Shown: positions 1 through 8,174, counted from the first letter of the stretch. The stretch is 64,000 nucleotides of DNA from Nocardioides sp. Root122 (GCF_001425025.1 NZ_LMDE01000009.1:63047-127046), one strand, 5' to 3'. Notes: generated by a model not told the origin, from the sequence alone. Program-made: numbers and translations.

Positions 1-945
1 CCGGGCCAGGCGCCGAGCCGACATCGCGGCGAGCTTGTCGAGGGTGTCGGCGAGGTGGTCGGGCGCCCAGGCGGGCCGCTCGCTGTCGGTGTGCTCGCCC
101 GCGTCCGTGTCCACCGTGTCCTTCGTGGGCTTGGTGTCCTCGGTGTCCTCCGTGGGCCCGGCGTCCTCCGTCTGCTCGGTGTGCTCGAGGAGCAGCTTGA
201 GGAGGTCGGCGGGGCGGGCGAGCCAGCCCAGGGCGATGGAGCGGAGCTCGTCGCGGTTGTGGTCGTGGCCCATGGTGATCGCGAGGATGTCGGCGATGCG
301 GTCGATCATGGCGTCGAGCCAGGCGGCGTCGCCGGCGGTGACGCGGGCGATGAGGCAGCGGTAGCCGAACTCGTCGGAGCGGGACAGCGAGACGTAGCGC
401 TGGTGGCGGGAGCGCTCCTGTTCGGCGCGGTGGGTCTCGGGGTCGGCCTCGATCACTTTCGCTCGTGCGATCTCGAGGACCGTGGAGGGCGCGTGCCCGG
501 CGATGGCCTTGGCGACCGCCCGGTCGACCTTGACCACCTGCTCGCTGAGCAGTGAACGGGAGAGGACCGCGACCTTGCGGGCCACCCAGGGCTCGCAGTC
601 ACCGGCCGCGACGACCCCCCAGGTCAGGGGCAGCCGGTGGACCAGGTCCAGCCCGTCCGCGATGAGCGCCCGCGTGGTGGCGGGGTGTGTCTCGCGGGCC
701 ATGGCCAGCTCGGGGATCGCGTGCTCGCGGACCTCGGGCGTGCCGTCGCCGCCGGGCGTGACCATCGGGTCGCGGTCGTCGCGGGGGTGGCCGCTGAGGA
801 CGGCCCACTGGATCGCGAGGCGGAGCTCCTCGACCTCCGCCAGCCGGCGGGCGCGGAGGGCGGTCGTGGCCATGGTCAGCACCTGCGTCGCCGACGCCTC
901 ATCAGCCGCACGAGGCGGCTGGGGGAACGAGTAGGCGATCGGCAT
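1..945 (-). CDS. DUF222 (13E12-type) HNH endonuclease-like protein, partial
   Basis: The minus strand is open from ATG at 945 to the left edge: 315 codons, with no stop seen. The N-terminal part resembles the DUF222 region of actinobacterial 13E12-repeat proteins, which usually carry a C-terminal HNH nuclease domain; that domain would lie outside the window and was not seen. A Thr/Asp/Glu-rich linker (roughly residues 250-290) matches repeated GGTGTCCTC-like DNA at about 110-195. The family is multicopy in actinobacteria, sometimes associated with mobile DNA, and its cellular role is not settled. The promoter carries a perfect LexA-type box, so the gene is probably DNA-damage inducible and possibly leaderless. 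The family call rests on the overall pattern, not on a visible catalytic motif. Confidence 0.82.
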   Translation of the reverse strand, partial: MPIAYSFPQPPRAADEASATQVLTMATTALRARRLAEVEELRLAIQWAVLSGHPRDDRDPMVTPGGDGTPEVREHAIPELAMARETHPATTRALIADGLDLVHRLPLTWGVVAAGDCEPWVARKVAVLSRSLLSEQVVKVDRAVAKAIAGHAPSTVLEIARAKVIEADPETHRAEQERSRHQRYVSLSRSDEFGYRCLIARVTAGDAAWLDAMIDRIADILAITMGHDHNRDELRSIALGWLARPADLLKLLLEHTEQTEDAGPTEDTEDTKPTKDTVDTDAGEHTDSERPAWAPDHLADTLDKLAAMSARRLAR

Positions 946-950
946 GCCTG

Positions 951-980
951 ATTCTATCGAACAAGTGTTCGACAGCACAA
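951..980 (-). promoter_or_regulatory. SOS (LexA) box inside the promoter of the DUF222 gene
   Basis: TCGAACAAGTGTTCGA (957-972) is a perfect match to the actinobacterial LexA consensus TCGAAC-N4-GTTCGA. On the minus strand it fills the 18-nt spacer between a -35-like TTGTGC (980-975) and a -10-like TAGAAT (956-951). The ATG begins 5 nt after the -10, so the transcript would be leaderless or nearly so. LexA bound here would block RNA polymerase directly. Confidence 0.85.
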
Positions 981-1069
981 GAGGCGCAACGAGTTGGGGA
1001 CTGTCATGTGCAGCGGGACGGTCACTGCCACGACGGACACCGACCGCAGCTCTCGAGGCCCGGCTCCCG

Positions 1070-2374
1070 TCAGCTCATCCCGAGCACGCGATCGATCATC
1101 GGGTTGCGGAAGGTGCCGGACGGGTCCACCCGCTCCGCCAGCGAGCGGAAGTCGGCGAGGCGTGGGTGGTGGGCCGGCTCGACGCGGTCGTACACCTTTC
1201 CCCAGTGGGGCCGGGCGGCGAACGGCTCGAGGGCGCCCTCGACGCGACGGACCATGGCGAGCACCGCCTCGGGGTCGCGCGACCAGGTGAAGTGGAGCGC
1301 GACGGTCTCCCGGCCCTGGGCCGGCGACAGCCAGAGATCGTCCGCGCGGATGGCGCGGATCTCGCTCACGATGAGGAGCGCAGCCATCTCCCCGCCGGTT
1401 CCGGCCGCCAGGTCGGTGACGGCACGCAGGGCGTCCGGTGCGGAGGAGGCGGGGACGAACCATTCCGACTGGATCTCCGCACCGAAGCTGGGCTGCCGGT
1501 CCGCGCGGAAGTGGGGCAGCCGATCCGACCACGGCCCGGGCGTGCCGCGCACCGTGAGGTGGTCGCCCTCCCCGAGCGTGAGCGACGCCGTGGTGGCCGG
1601 GACTGCATCGGTCGCGCCGAGCCAGCCGGCGGGACCGCTCTCGTCGGCGACGCGGGTCTTGACCAGCACCTCGGTGGGGTCCGCGTCGTTCCACCGGCCG
1701 AAGACGCTGACGCTGTAGGCCGACCCCAGGACCTCGTTGATCTGCTCGACGACCTCGCTCCACCGCAGATGGGCGTACAGGTCCTGTCGAACGTCGTACG
1801 TCGGCTCGACGTCGAGGTCGAGCGACACGACGGCACCGAGGGCGCCGAGGGCGACGACGGAGCCGTCGAAGTCCGGATCGCCGCGCGAGATCGTGCGCAG
1901 CTCGCCGTCCGGACCGATGAGCTCGAGACGGCTGACGCCCGCACCCAGGATGCGGTTGGCAGCTCCCGAGCCGTGCGTGCCAGTGGCCGTCGCGCCGGCC
2001 ACCGAGATGTGGGGCAGTGAGCCCATGTTGGCCAGCGCGAGCCCGTGCGCCTGCACGTGGGCCGCGACGGCGGCGTACGGCGTGCCGCCGGCGACCCGGA
2101 CCGTTGCGCGCCCCGGGTCGATCACCGGCTCGGCGGCCAGGCCCGTGAGGTCCAGCAGCGTCCCCTCGGTGTCGCACAGGGCGTTGAACGAGTGACGGGT
2201 GCCGAGCAGCCGCACGTTGCGGGACGAGCGGATGACCTCCTGGGCCTCCTCGAGCGAGCGCGCCCGGACGTGGCGCGCCGCCGTGTAGGTGTGGTTGCCG
2301 GCCCAGTTCGTCCCCGGCGAGAGGAGGCTGTCCCGGTCGGGCGAGGCGCTCGGCACGTCTTGCGGTCTGGGCAT
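1070..2374 (-). CDS. Alditol oxidase-like FAD-linked oxidoreductase
   Basis: 434 aa. Resembles actinobacterial alditol oxidase (AldO/xylitol oxidase) and the related aldonolactone oxidases, which oxidise sugar alcohols or aldonolactones with O2 and carry covalent FAD. The N-terminal NWAGNHTYTA motif (about residues 23-32) and the GTRHSFN motif are typical; His61 in the latter is the expected FAD attachment site. An FAD-binding PCMH domain (about residues 35-200) is followed by the ALO-type C-terminal domain ending near FRNPMID. It lies 9 bp behind the DUF1810 gene and is probably the last gene of the amidohydrolase-IclR transcript. The family is confident; the substrate (polyol or lactone) cannot be read from sequence. 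Confidence 0.85.
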   Translation of the reverse strand: MPRPQDVPSASPDRDSLLSPGTNWAGNHTYTAARHVRARSLEEAQEVIRSSRNVRLLGTRHSFNALCDTEGTLLDLTGLAAEPVIDPGRATVRVAGGTPYAAVAAHVQAHGLALANMGSLPHISVAGATATGTHGSGAANRILGAGVSRLELIGPDGELRTISRGDPDFDGSVVALGALGAVVSLDLDVEPTYDVRQDLYAHLRWSEVVEQINEVLGSAYSVSVFGRWNDADPTEVLVKTRVADESGPAGWLGATDAVPATTASLTLGEGDHLTVRGTPGPWSDRLPHFRADRQPSFGAEIQSEWFVPASSAPDALRAVTDLAAGTGGEMAALLIVSEIRAIRADDLWLSPAQGRETVALHFTWSRDPEAVLAMVRRVEGALEPFAARPHWGKVYDRVEPAHHPRLADFRSLAERVDPSGTFRNPMIDRVLGMS

Positions 2375-2383
2375 GTGGCCTCC

Positions 2384-2812
2384 TCAGGCGTCCAGCAGGT
2401 CGACGGTTCTCGGGTCATCCTCGCCGGCGAAGAACGCGTCCAGCACGCGCTGGAACGGGGCGTCCGGGCCGGCGGCACGGGCGAACAACGTCATCGACGA
2501 GCGGAGCTTCACGTCGTCGGGCGAGCCGAGGATCTCCAGCGCCGTGAGATCGGAGTGGGACAGGGTGGCCTCGACGCACTCGACCAGCCGGGGTCCGAGC
2601 ACGGGGTGGTCCAGGTAGGCGCGGGCCTCCTCGAGCGAACCGATCGCGTAGCGCTGTGCCATGGCCGAGGAACCCAGGCCGCCCACCTGCGGGAAGACGA
2701 ACCACATCCAGTGGCTCGTCTTGCGGCCGGCGCGGAGCTCGGCCAGTGCCCGGTCGTGGACCCCCTCCTGGGCGTCGACGAAGCGCTGGAGTCGGTAGGG
2801 GTCCACGTCCAT
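2384..2812 (-). CDS. DUF1810 family protein
   Basis: 142 aa. Matches the short DUF1810 family of mostly alpha-helical bacterial proteins, with the characteristic KTSHWMWFVFPQ stretch (about residues 31-42) and a downstream L-x-HPVLGPRL segment. No catalytic residues are established for the family and no role is assigned here. It lies 27 bp after the IclR gene and 9 bp before the alditol oxidase, so it is probably cotranscribed with them. Nothing links it biochemically to the catabolic genes other than position. Confidence 0.85.
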   Translation of the reverse strand: MDVDPYRLQRFVDAQEGVHDRALAELRAGRKTSHWMWFVFPQVGGLGSSAMAQRYAIGSLEEARAYLDHPVLGPRLVECVEATLSHSDLTALEILGSPDDVKLRSSMTLFARAAGPDAPFQRVLDAFFAGEDDPRTVDLLDA

Positions 2813-2839
2813 CCCCGCGACGCTACGCCACGCAACCCC

Positions 2840-3652
2840 TCAGCTCAGGGCCGCTGCCACCTCGACGTGGGGCCGGGACTGCCAGAGCGCCCAGTCGGCA
2901 CTGATCTCGCTGGCGGCGCGCACGAGCTGGGGCAGGTGCTCGTCCACGAGCGTCTCGCGCGAGGTCTCGGCGGCGTGGACCGTGACGCTCATCGCCGCGC
3001 GCACCTCCCCGTCGCCGTCGCGGACGGGGACGGCGATCGAGCGCACGCCCGGGGCGAGCTCCTCGTCGGCGAGGGCCCAGCCGCGGGCGCGGACCTGGCT
3101 GAGCTCGTCCATCAGCTCGTCGAGCGAGCGCCCGGCCTGCGGCGGCAGGCCCGACCGGCTGGGGGTCTCCAGGACCGGTGCGACCTGGCGGGCCGGGAGG
3201 GCGGCGAGGAGCACCTTGCCCTTGGAGGTCTGGGCAGCCGGGAAGAGCGTGCCGATCTCGACGCGGAGCGCGATGATCTTCGGCACCGACACCCGCGCCG
3301 TGTAGACGATGTCGGACCCGTCGAGCTGGGCCAGCGACACCGACTCGTTGATCCGGCCGACGAGGTCCTCCATGTGGGGGCGCGCGACGTCCCACAGCCC
3401 CAGCGAGCCGACGTAGGCCATCCCGAGGCCGATCACCCGCGGGGTCAGTGAGAACGCGCCGTCGCGCAGGCGCACGTAGCCGAGCTCCTCGAGGGTCAGC
3501 AGCAGCCGACGAGCCGTGGGGCGGGCCAGGCCTGCGGAGGTGGCCACCTCCGAGAGCGTCATGGTCGGTCGGTGCGGACCGAAGCCGGCCAGGACGTCGA
3601 GCCCGCGAGCCAGCGACTCCACGAAGTCGGGCCCGCTGCCACGACCGGCCAT
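2840..3652 (-). CDS. IclR family transcriptional regulator
   Basis: 270 aa. The N-terminal winged helix (about residues 8-70, LARGLDVLAGF then SEVATSAGLARPTARRLLLTLEELGYV) is followed by the IclR effector-binding domain (about 80-260). It resembles the PcaR/PobR-like branch often found with aromatic catabolism. It starts 3 bp after the amidohydrolase stop, so it belongs to the left arm of the divergent locus. It is the obvious candidate to bind the paired CGGACA-N2-TGTCCG palindromes between the two arms. Activator or repressor mode cannot be told from sequence; operators between promoter and start codon on both sides would fit repression relieved by a pathway intermediate. Confidence 0.93.
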   Translation of the reverse strand: MAGRGSGPDFVESLARGLDVLAGFGPHRPTMTLSEVATSAGLARPTARRLLLTLEELGYVRLRDGAFSLTPRVIGLGMAYVGSLGLWDVARPHMEDLVGRINESVSLAQLDGSDIVYTARVSVPKIIALRVEIGTLFPAAQTSKGKVLLAALPARQVAPVLETPSRSGLPPQAGRSLDELMDELSQVRARGWALADEELAPGVRSIAVPVRDGDGEVRAAMSVTVHAAETSRETLVDEHLPQLVRAASEISADWALWQSRPHVEVAAALS

Positions 3653-3655
3653 GGG

Positions 3656-5137
3656 CTACCTCCCCGAGTTCGGCTCGCCGAAGACCGTACCGCGAGCGCC
3701 GTGCGTGGTGTGCGAGCGGTAGTCGGTGTACTGGTACGGGTTGTCGAGCACCTTGTGGTCCTCGCCGGGCAGGTCCGGGTTCATGCCCTGCTGCCAGACG
3801 TCCTCGCCCATCGCGGAGCGCAGGTGGTCGACCGTGTTCGCCACGTCGGTGCGCACGGACGCGAGGTCGGCGTCGACGAGGCGGTGGTCGCGCTTCACCA
3901 CGCGCCCGTCCACGACGACGGTGTGCACGTCGCCGCGCTGGGCCTGGAAGGCCACGTGGCCGTAGGGGTTCAGCAGCGGGAACGACACGGGGGAGTCGTC
4001 GTTCTTGATGAGTACGACGTCCGCCTTGGCGCCGGCGGTCAGGTGACCGAGGTCGTCGCGTCCGAGCGCACGGGCACCGCCGCGGGTGGCCCACTCGACG
4101 ACCTGCTCGGCGCGCAGCGCGGAGTGGGTGACGGTGTCGCCGGCGGCGTGCGCCTCCAGGTGCTCGCGCGAGCGGTCCGCGCCGAGCGTCGTGCGCATCG
4201 CGCTGAACAGGTCGCTGCTCCACCACACCGACGTGTCCATGGACAGCGAGACATCGATGCCGTGGCGGCGGACCTGCCAGGTGGGCGGGTAGCCCTGCCC
4301 GGCGCTCTGCTCGGACTCGGTGGAGACCGACACGGATCCGCCGGTGGCGGCGATGCGGTGGTAGCTGTCGGTGGTCAGCGTCGCGGCGTGGACGTAGACG
4401 GTGTCGGGCTGCATGAAGCCGTGCTCGTGCATCAGCCGGATGCCGTCGTCGTTGGTCGCGCCCCAGACGCCGGCGTGCGTGGTGACCGGGAGGCCGAGGT
4501 CCTGGGCGAGCTCGAAGGCCGCCTTCTCGGGGAAGGCCGGGTCGCCGGTGACGTCGAAGGCGAGCTGGAAGCCGAGCATGTCGCCGTCGGTGCCCCGGTT
4601 GCGCTCGAAGAACTGGCGGACGGCCGGGTCCGCGGTCCACTCCCACGGGGCGGCCTGGATGTTGCCGTAGGCGAGGACGAACCGTCCGGGCACCGACCGC
4701 AGCGCGTCGACGGCCGCCTCGGCGTGGTCGACGGTCTGGAGGCCGTGCGACCAGTCGACGGTGGTGGTGACGCCGGCCTCGAGGGCGTCCCAGGCCGAGA
4801 GCAGGTTGCCCGCCCGGATGTCCTCGGGGCGGAACTTCGCGCCGTGCTCGAGGTAGTACCAGACGAAGTACTGGGTGAGGGTCCAGTCGGCGCCGTAGGC
4901 GCGCATGGCCGTCTGCCACATGTGGCGGTGGGTGTCGATCATCCCCGGCATCACGATGCCGCCGGACGCGTCGACGACCTCGGCGCCGTCGGGCGCGGAC
5001 AGGCCGGTGCCGACCTCCGCGATGCGGTCGTCGACGACCAGCACGTCGGCGTCGGTCAGCACGGTGTGCTGGTCGTCCATGGTGAGCACGGTGCCGCCGG
5101 TGAAGAGCACCGGGCGACGGTCGGCCGTGGTGGGCAT
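3656..5137 (-). CDS. Amidohydrolase superfamily protein (AtzA/TrzN/cytosine-deaminase-like branch)
   Basis: 493 aa from ATG at 5137, chosen because AAGGAG (5145-5150) sits 7 nt upstream; an in-frame ATG at 5161 lies inside an operator palindrome. The TIM-barrel metal enzyme signature is visible: DTHRH (His70, His72), a TTHAG His about 150 residues later, a VYVHA His and an SMDTS Asp. These suggest a mononuclear deaminase/chlorohydrolase-type hydrolase acting on a ring C-N, C-Cl or amide bond in the cytoplasm. It is the first gene of the left arm, opposite a CoA-transferase/extradiol dioxygenase operon, so the substrate may be an N-containing or lactam/lactone aromatic compound. That substrate is inference; the superfamily is confident. 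Confidence 0.88.
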   Translation of the reverse strand: MPTTADRRPVLFTGGTVLTMDDQHTVLTDADVLVVDDRIAEVGTGLSAPDGAEVVDASGGIVMPGMIDTHRHMWQTAMRAYGADWTLTQYFVWYYLEHGAKFRPEDIRAGNLLSAWDALEAGVTTTVDWSHGLQTVDHAEAAVDALRSVPGRFVLAYGNIQAAPWEWTADPAVRQFFERNRGTDGDMLGFQLAFDVTGDPAFPEKAAFELAQDLGLPVTTHAGVWGATNDDGIRLMHEHGFMQPDTVYVHAATLTTDSYHRIAATGGSVSVSTESEQSAGQGYPPTWQVRRHGIDVSLSMDTSVWWSSDLFSAMRTTLGADRSREHLEAHAAGDTVTHSALRAEQVVEWATRGGARALGRDDLGHLTAGAKADVVLIKNDDSPVSFPLLNPYGHVAFQAQRGDVHTVVVDGRVVKRDHRLVDADLASVRTDVANTVDHLRSAMGEDVWQQGMNPDLPGEDHKVLDNPYQYTDYRSHTTHGARGTVFGEPNSGR

Positions 5138-5154
5138 CGGTCCGCTCCTTGTCT

Positions 5155-5168
5155 CGGACATGTGTCCG
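5155..5168. promoter_or_regulatory. Left palindromic operator, CGGACA-TG-TGTCCG
   Basis: Perfect 6-bp arms with a 2-bp spacer. The palindrome lies exactly 17 bp upstream of the amidohydrolase ATG (5137) and has a twin 17 bp upstream of the opposite gene. The neighbouring IclR protein is the likely binder. Confidence 0.7.
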
Positions 5169-5193
5169 CATGACGGTCGTCGTGATGCAGGTC

Positions 5194-5261
5194 ACTGTGC
5201 GACTCGTCGGTCCGCCGTGTCAAGAGCGGTCTTGACAGCCACGTTCGAGCGGACGAACACT
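5194..5261. promoter_or_regulatory. Mirror-symmetric divergent promoters
   Basis: The centre is a perfect inverted repeat, TGTCAAGA (5218-5225), GCGG, TCTTGACA (5230-5237), so each strand has a consensus TTGACA -35. Rightward: TTGACA 5232-5237, 18-nt spacer, AACACT 5256-5261 as -10. Leftward: TTGACA 5223-5218, 18-nt spacer, CACAGT 5199-5194. The two -35 boxes face apart, so one palindrome can serve both arms; it could also be a regulator site. Confidence 0.6.
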
Positions 5262-5275
5262 GTGGCGACGACACG

Positions 5276-5289
5276 CGGACACCTGTCCG
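5276..5289. promoter_or_regulatory. Right palindromic operator, CGGACA-CC-TGTCCG
   Basis: Same arms and 2-bp spacer as the 5155-5168 site. It ends exactly 17 bp before the GTG start (5307) of the CoA-transferase gene and just before its GGAGG ribosome binding site (5297-5301). Confidence 0.7.
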
Positions 5290-5306
5290 CTGATGTGGAG
5301 GAACTC

Positions 5307-6470
5307 GTGACCGACCATCCGAAGCAGGGGCCGCTGGCCGGCCTGCTCGTCGCCGACCTCTCCCGGATCCTGGCCGGCCCCTACGCCACCATGCTGATGG
5401 GCGACCTCGGGGCCGAGGTGGTCAAGGTCGAGGGCCCGCAGGGCGACGACACCCGCACCTGGCAGCCGCCGGTGCGCGACGGCGTGTCGACGTACTTCCT
5501 CGGGGTCAACCGCAACAAGCGCTCGATCGCCCTCGACTTCAAGGACGCCGACGACCTCGAGGTCGCGCGCAAGCTGGTCGCGCGCGCCGACATCGTGCTG
5601 GAGAACTTCCGCCCGGGTGCACTGGCTCGCTTCGGCCTCGACTACGCGAGCGTGTCCGAGGCCAACCCCGGTGTCGTCTACGCCTCGATCAGCGGCTTCG
5701 GCAGCGGTGAGCAGGGAGCGAAGCTCCCCGGCTACGACCTGATCGTCCAGGCCATCAGCGGGCTGATGAGCCTCACCGGCGACCCCGAGGGCGAGCCCTT
5801 CCGCGCCGGCATCTCCGTCTTCGACGTGATGGCGGGCCTCCACGCCACCATCGGCGTCCTCGCCGCGGTCCAGGACCGCCACCGCACCGGCCGCGGGCAG
5901 CACGTCGAGGTCAACCTGCTCTCCTCGGCGCTGTCCGGGATGGTCAACCAGTCCAGTGCGTACGTCGCCGGCGGCACCGTGCCGTTCCGGATGGGCAACT
6001 CCCACCCCAGCCTGTTCCCCTACGAGCCGCTGCCGTGCTCCGACCGCGACCTCATCGTCACCGCCGGCAACAACGGCCAGTTCCGCAAGCTCGTCGAGGT
6101 CCTCGGCGTCCCCGAGCTCGCCGACGACCCGCGGTTCGCGCGCAACGAGGACCGCACCGCCAACCGCGACGAGCTCCGCCCGCTGCTCGTCGAGCGGCTC
6201 GCGTCCCGCACCGCCCAGGAGTGGTTCGAGGACATCATCGGCGCGGGCGTGCCGTGCGGCCCGATCAACACCGTCGACGGGGGAGTCGCCTTCGCCGAGC
6301 AGATCGGCCTCGACCCCGTCGTCACCGTCGGCACCGGCGACGCCGCGCTGCCCGGCGTGCGCCACCCCATCCGCTTCTCCGACGCCGAGGCGCGCTACGA
6401 CCGGCCGCCGCCGGCGCTGGACGAGCACGGTGCCGAGATCCGTGCCTGGCTCGACGAGGAGATGCCATGA
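5307..6470 (+). CDS. CaiB/BaiF (type III) CoA-transferase
   Basis: 387 aa from GTG at 5307, supported by GGAGG at 5297-5301 with a 5-nt gap; the open frame extends far upstream but only this start has a ribosome binding site. Typical features are the N-terminal VADLSRILAGPYATMLMGDLGAEVVKVE region, the NRNKRS segment, and a GYD motif before IVQAISG that supplies the catalytic Asp of the family. These enzymes move CoA from an acyl-CoA to a carboxylic acid. It is the first gene of a six-gene coupled operon, so it probably activates a dicarboxylate or tricarboxylate from ring cleavage for the lyase encoded next. Family confident; acid substrate unknown. Confidence 0.92.
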   Translation: MTDHPKQGPLAGLLVADLSRILAGPYATMLMGDLGAEVVKVEGPQGDDTRTWQPPVRDGVSTYFLGVNRNKRSIALDFKDADDLEVARKLVARADIVLENFRPGALARFGLDYASVSEANPGVVYASISGFGSGEQGAKLPGYDLIVQAISGLMSLTGDPEGEPFRAGISVFDVMAGLHATIGVLAAVQDRHRTGRGQHVEVNLLSSALSGMVNQSSAYVAGGTVPFRMGNSHPSLFPYEPLPCSDRDLIVTAGNNGQFRKLVEVLGVPELADDPRFARNEDRTANRDELRPLLVERLASRTAQEWFEDIIGAGVPCGPINTVDGGVAFAEQIGLDPVVTVGTGDAALPGVRHPIRFSDAEARYDRPPPALDEHGAEIRAWLDEEMP

Positions 6471-7270
6471 CCACCCCCGAACGCCCGACCTCCCAGTACC
6501 CCACGTCTCTGGGCACCTCCACCGCCGACGAGATCAGGCTGCTCGGCCAGGACCTCACCGCCGACCTGATGGGCGAGGTCGGCTTCGGCGAGCTGGCCTT
6601 CTGGCTGGTCGCGATGCGTCGGCCCACCCCGTCGGAGACACGGCTCTTCGAGGCCGTGCTGGTCGCGCTCGCCGACCACGGGTTCACCCCGACGGCGATC
6701 GCGGCGCGGCTGACGTACCTCTCGGCGCCCGACTCGCTGCAGGGGGCGCTCGCCGCCGGGCTCCTCGGCGGTGGGTCGCGCTTCCTCGGCGTGACCGAGG
6801 ACTGCGGCGGCTACCTCCACGACGTCGTCGTCGCCACCGACGACCTGCCCGCCGACGACGAGGGCTTCGACGCCCTCGCGCTCGACGCCGTACGACGCAC
6901 CAAGGAGGCCGGCCGCTACGTGCCCGGCCTGGGGCACCCGGTGCACAAGGAGCGCGACCCGCGCACGCCCGTGCTGATGCGCATCGCCGAGGAGGAGGGA
7001 CTGCTCGGTCCCCACCTGCGGCTCTTCGCGGCCATCGGCCGGGTCCACCCCGAGGTGCTGGGGCGCACCCTGCCGCTCAACGGCGCCGGCGTCTGCGGTG
7101 CGGCACTGGCCGACCTCGGCCTCCCGGTCGAGATGCTGCGCGGCTTCGCGCTGCTGGCCCGCGCCGCCGGGCTGCTCGGGCAGCTCGCCGAGGAGCGCCG
7201 GCGCCCGATCGGCATGGACGCCTACCTGAGCGTCGACCGCAACGCCGTCTACGTCGACCCCGAGAGCTGA
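6467..7270 (+). CDS. Citryl-CoA lyase-like / citrate synthase-fold protein
   Basis: 267 aa, with start overlapping the CoA-transferase stop (ATGA). Aligns with the short citrate-synthase-fold proteins annotated as citryl-CoA lyase. The GLGHPVHKERDPRT motif is the family His region (equivalent to citrate synthase His320). The segment where the family normally has N-x-D (catalytic Asp) reads LNGAG, and the usual first catalytic His motif is not obvious (LLGGGSRFLG), so the chemistry may differ from citrate synthase. Paired with a CoA-transferase, the likely role is Claisen-type cleavage of a CoA-activated acid into acetyl-CoA or another acyl-CoA plus an oxoacid. Fold fairly sure; reaction inferred. 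Confidence 0.8.
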   Translation: MTTPERPTSQYPTSLGTSTADEIRLLGQDLTADLMGEVGFGELAFWLVAMRRPTPSETRLFEAVLVALADHGFTPTAIAARLTYLSAPDSLQGALAAGLLGGGSRFLGVTEDCGGYLHDVVVATDDLPADDEGFDALALDAVRRTKEAGRYVPGLGHPVHKERDPRTPVLMRIAEEEGLLGPHLRLFAAIGRVHPEVLGRTLPLNGAGVCGAALADLGLPVEMLRGFALLARAAGLLGQLAEERRRPIGMDAYLSVDRNAVYVDPES

Positions 7271-7283
7271 GGAGCCGCCACGC

Positions 7284-8174
7284 ATGGCCGAGATCGTCGC
7301 CGTCATCGCCTCGACCCACCACCCGTTCTACTACCGCGCGAGCACCGCTGTCGGGGACGACCGGCCGCCGTTCGCGGACGAGTGGGTCCGGAAGATCGAG
7401 GCCTTCCGCGAGACGCTGACCCGCGCCCGCCCCGACGTCCTGGTGATGGTCGGCAGCGACCACTTCCACCAGCTCTGGCTCGACAACATGCCCCAGTTCC
7501 TCGTCGGCAAGGCTCCCTTCTACGACGCCAACTGGTACAACGAGGAGCGCGAGTTCGGCCTGCCGCGGATGACGCTGGCCGGCCAGGAGGACCTCTCCGC
7601 CCACGTGCTCCGCGGCGGCCTCGACCTCGGCTTCGACCTCGCCTTCAGCAACGAGCTGCGGATCGACCACAGCATCACCTGCCCGATCATCACGCTGCGT
7701 CCGGAGGCGGACCTGCCGATCGTGCCCATCTACACCAACATCTTTGCCCCACCGCTGCCCCAGCCCGGCCGGTTCGTGGCGCTCGGCAAGGCCATCCGCG
7801 AGCTCGTGGAGTCGTGGCCCTCCGACCAGCGCGTGGCGATCATCGGCACCGGTCACCTCTCGCTCGAGCTCGGCGGTCCCCGCCAGTTCGGCGAGCACGG
7901 CCCCGACCCCGAGTTCGACCGGCGGGCCGTGGAGTGGATCGCCAACGGCGACATCGACGGCTGCTGCCGCGAGGTGACGCTCGACAGCCTCCACCTGCCC
8001 GGCAACGCCACGCACGGGTTCATGGACTTCATGCTGATGATGGGGGTCGCGGGGGAGGGCGCGAAGGCGCACCACGTCGACTCGCTCGACCTCTTCCACA
8101 CCATGGAGGCCTACTTCACCTGGTATCCCAACGGCGCGCCCCAGGTCGGAGCACAGGACGGAGCAGCACGGTGA
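7284..8174 (+). CDS. Extradiol ring-cleavage dioxygenase, LigB-like catalytic subunit
   Basis: 296 aa. Belongs to the type II extradiol dioxygenases (LigB superfamily; protocatechuate 4,5- and gallate dioxygenase relatives), which open dihydroxylated aromatic rings using Fe(II) and O2. His12 (ASTHH) and His60 or His62 (SDHFH) fit iron ligands, and IGTGHLS carries the expected catalytic His around residue 190. The next gene overlaps by GTGA and encodes the small LigA-type subunit, supporting an alpha-beta enzyme. No ring hydroxylase is present nearby, so the substrate probably enters as a ready-made catechol, gallate or dihydroxy-N-heterocycle. The exact ring substrate cannot be deduced. Confidence 0.9.
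   Translation: MAEIVAVIASTHHPFYYRASTAVGDDRPPFADEWVRKIEAFRETLTRARPDVLVMVGSDHFHQLWLDNMPQFLVGKAPFYDANWYNEEREFGLPRMTLAGQEDLSAHVLRGGLDLGFDLAFSNELRIDHSITCPIITLRPEADLPIVPIYTNIFAPPLPQPGRFVALGKAIRELVESWPSDQRVAIIGTGHLSLELGGPRQFGEHGPDPEFDRRAVEWIANGDIDGCCREVTLDSLHLPGNATHGFMDFMLMMGVAGEGAKAHHVDSLDLFHTMEAYFTWYPNGAPQVGAQDGAAR

Noticed and set aside
110-195. Repeated GGTGTCCTC-like DNA in the DUF222 gene as a repeat element
   Set aside because: It is simply the codon pattern of a Thr/Asp/Glu-rich linker within the open frame.
5137-5161. Upstream ATG at 5161 as start of the amidohydrolase
   Set aside because: It lies inside the left operator palindrome, while the ATG at 5137 has a consensus AAGGAG 7 nt upstream and begins at the conserved domain.
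2045-5195. Long open frames opposite to the IclR and amidohydrolase genes (for example 2045-3451 plus, 3572-5173 plus, 2823-5195 minus)
   Set aside because: They are GC-rich shadow frames with repetitive Arg/Gly/Pro/Val composition, no domain and no ribosome binding site, lying over clearly recognisable genes.
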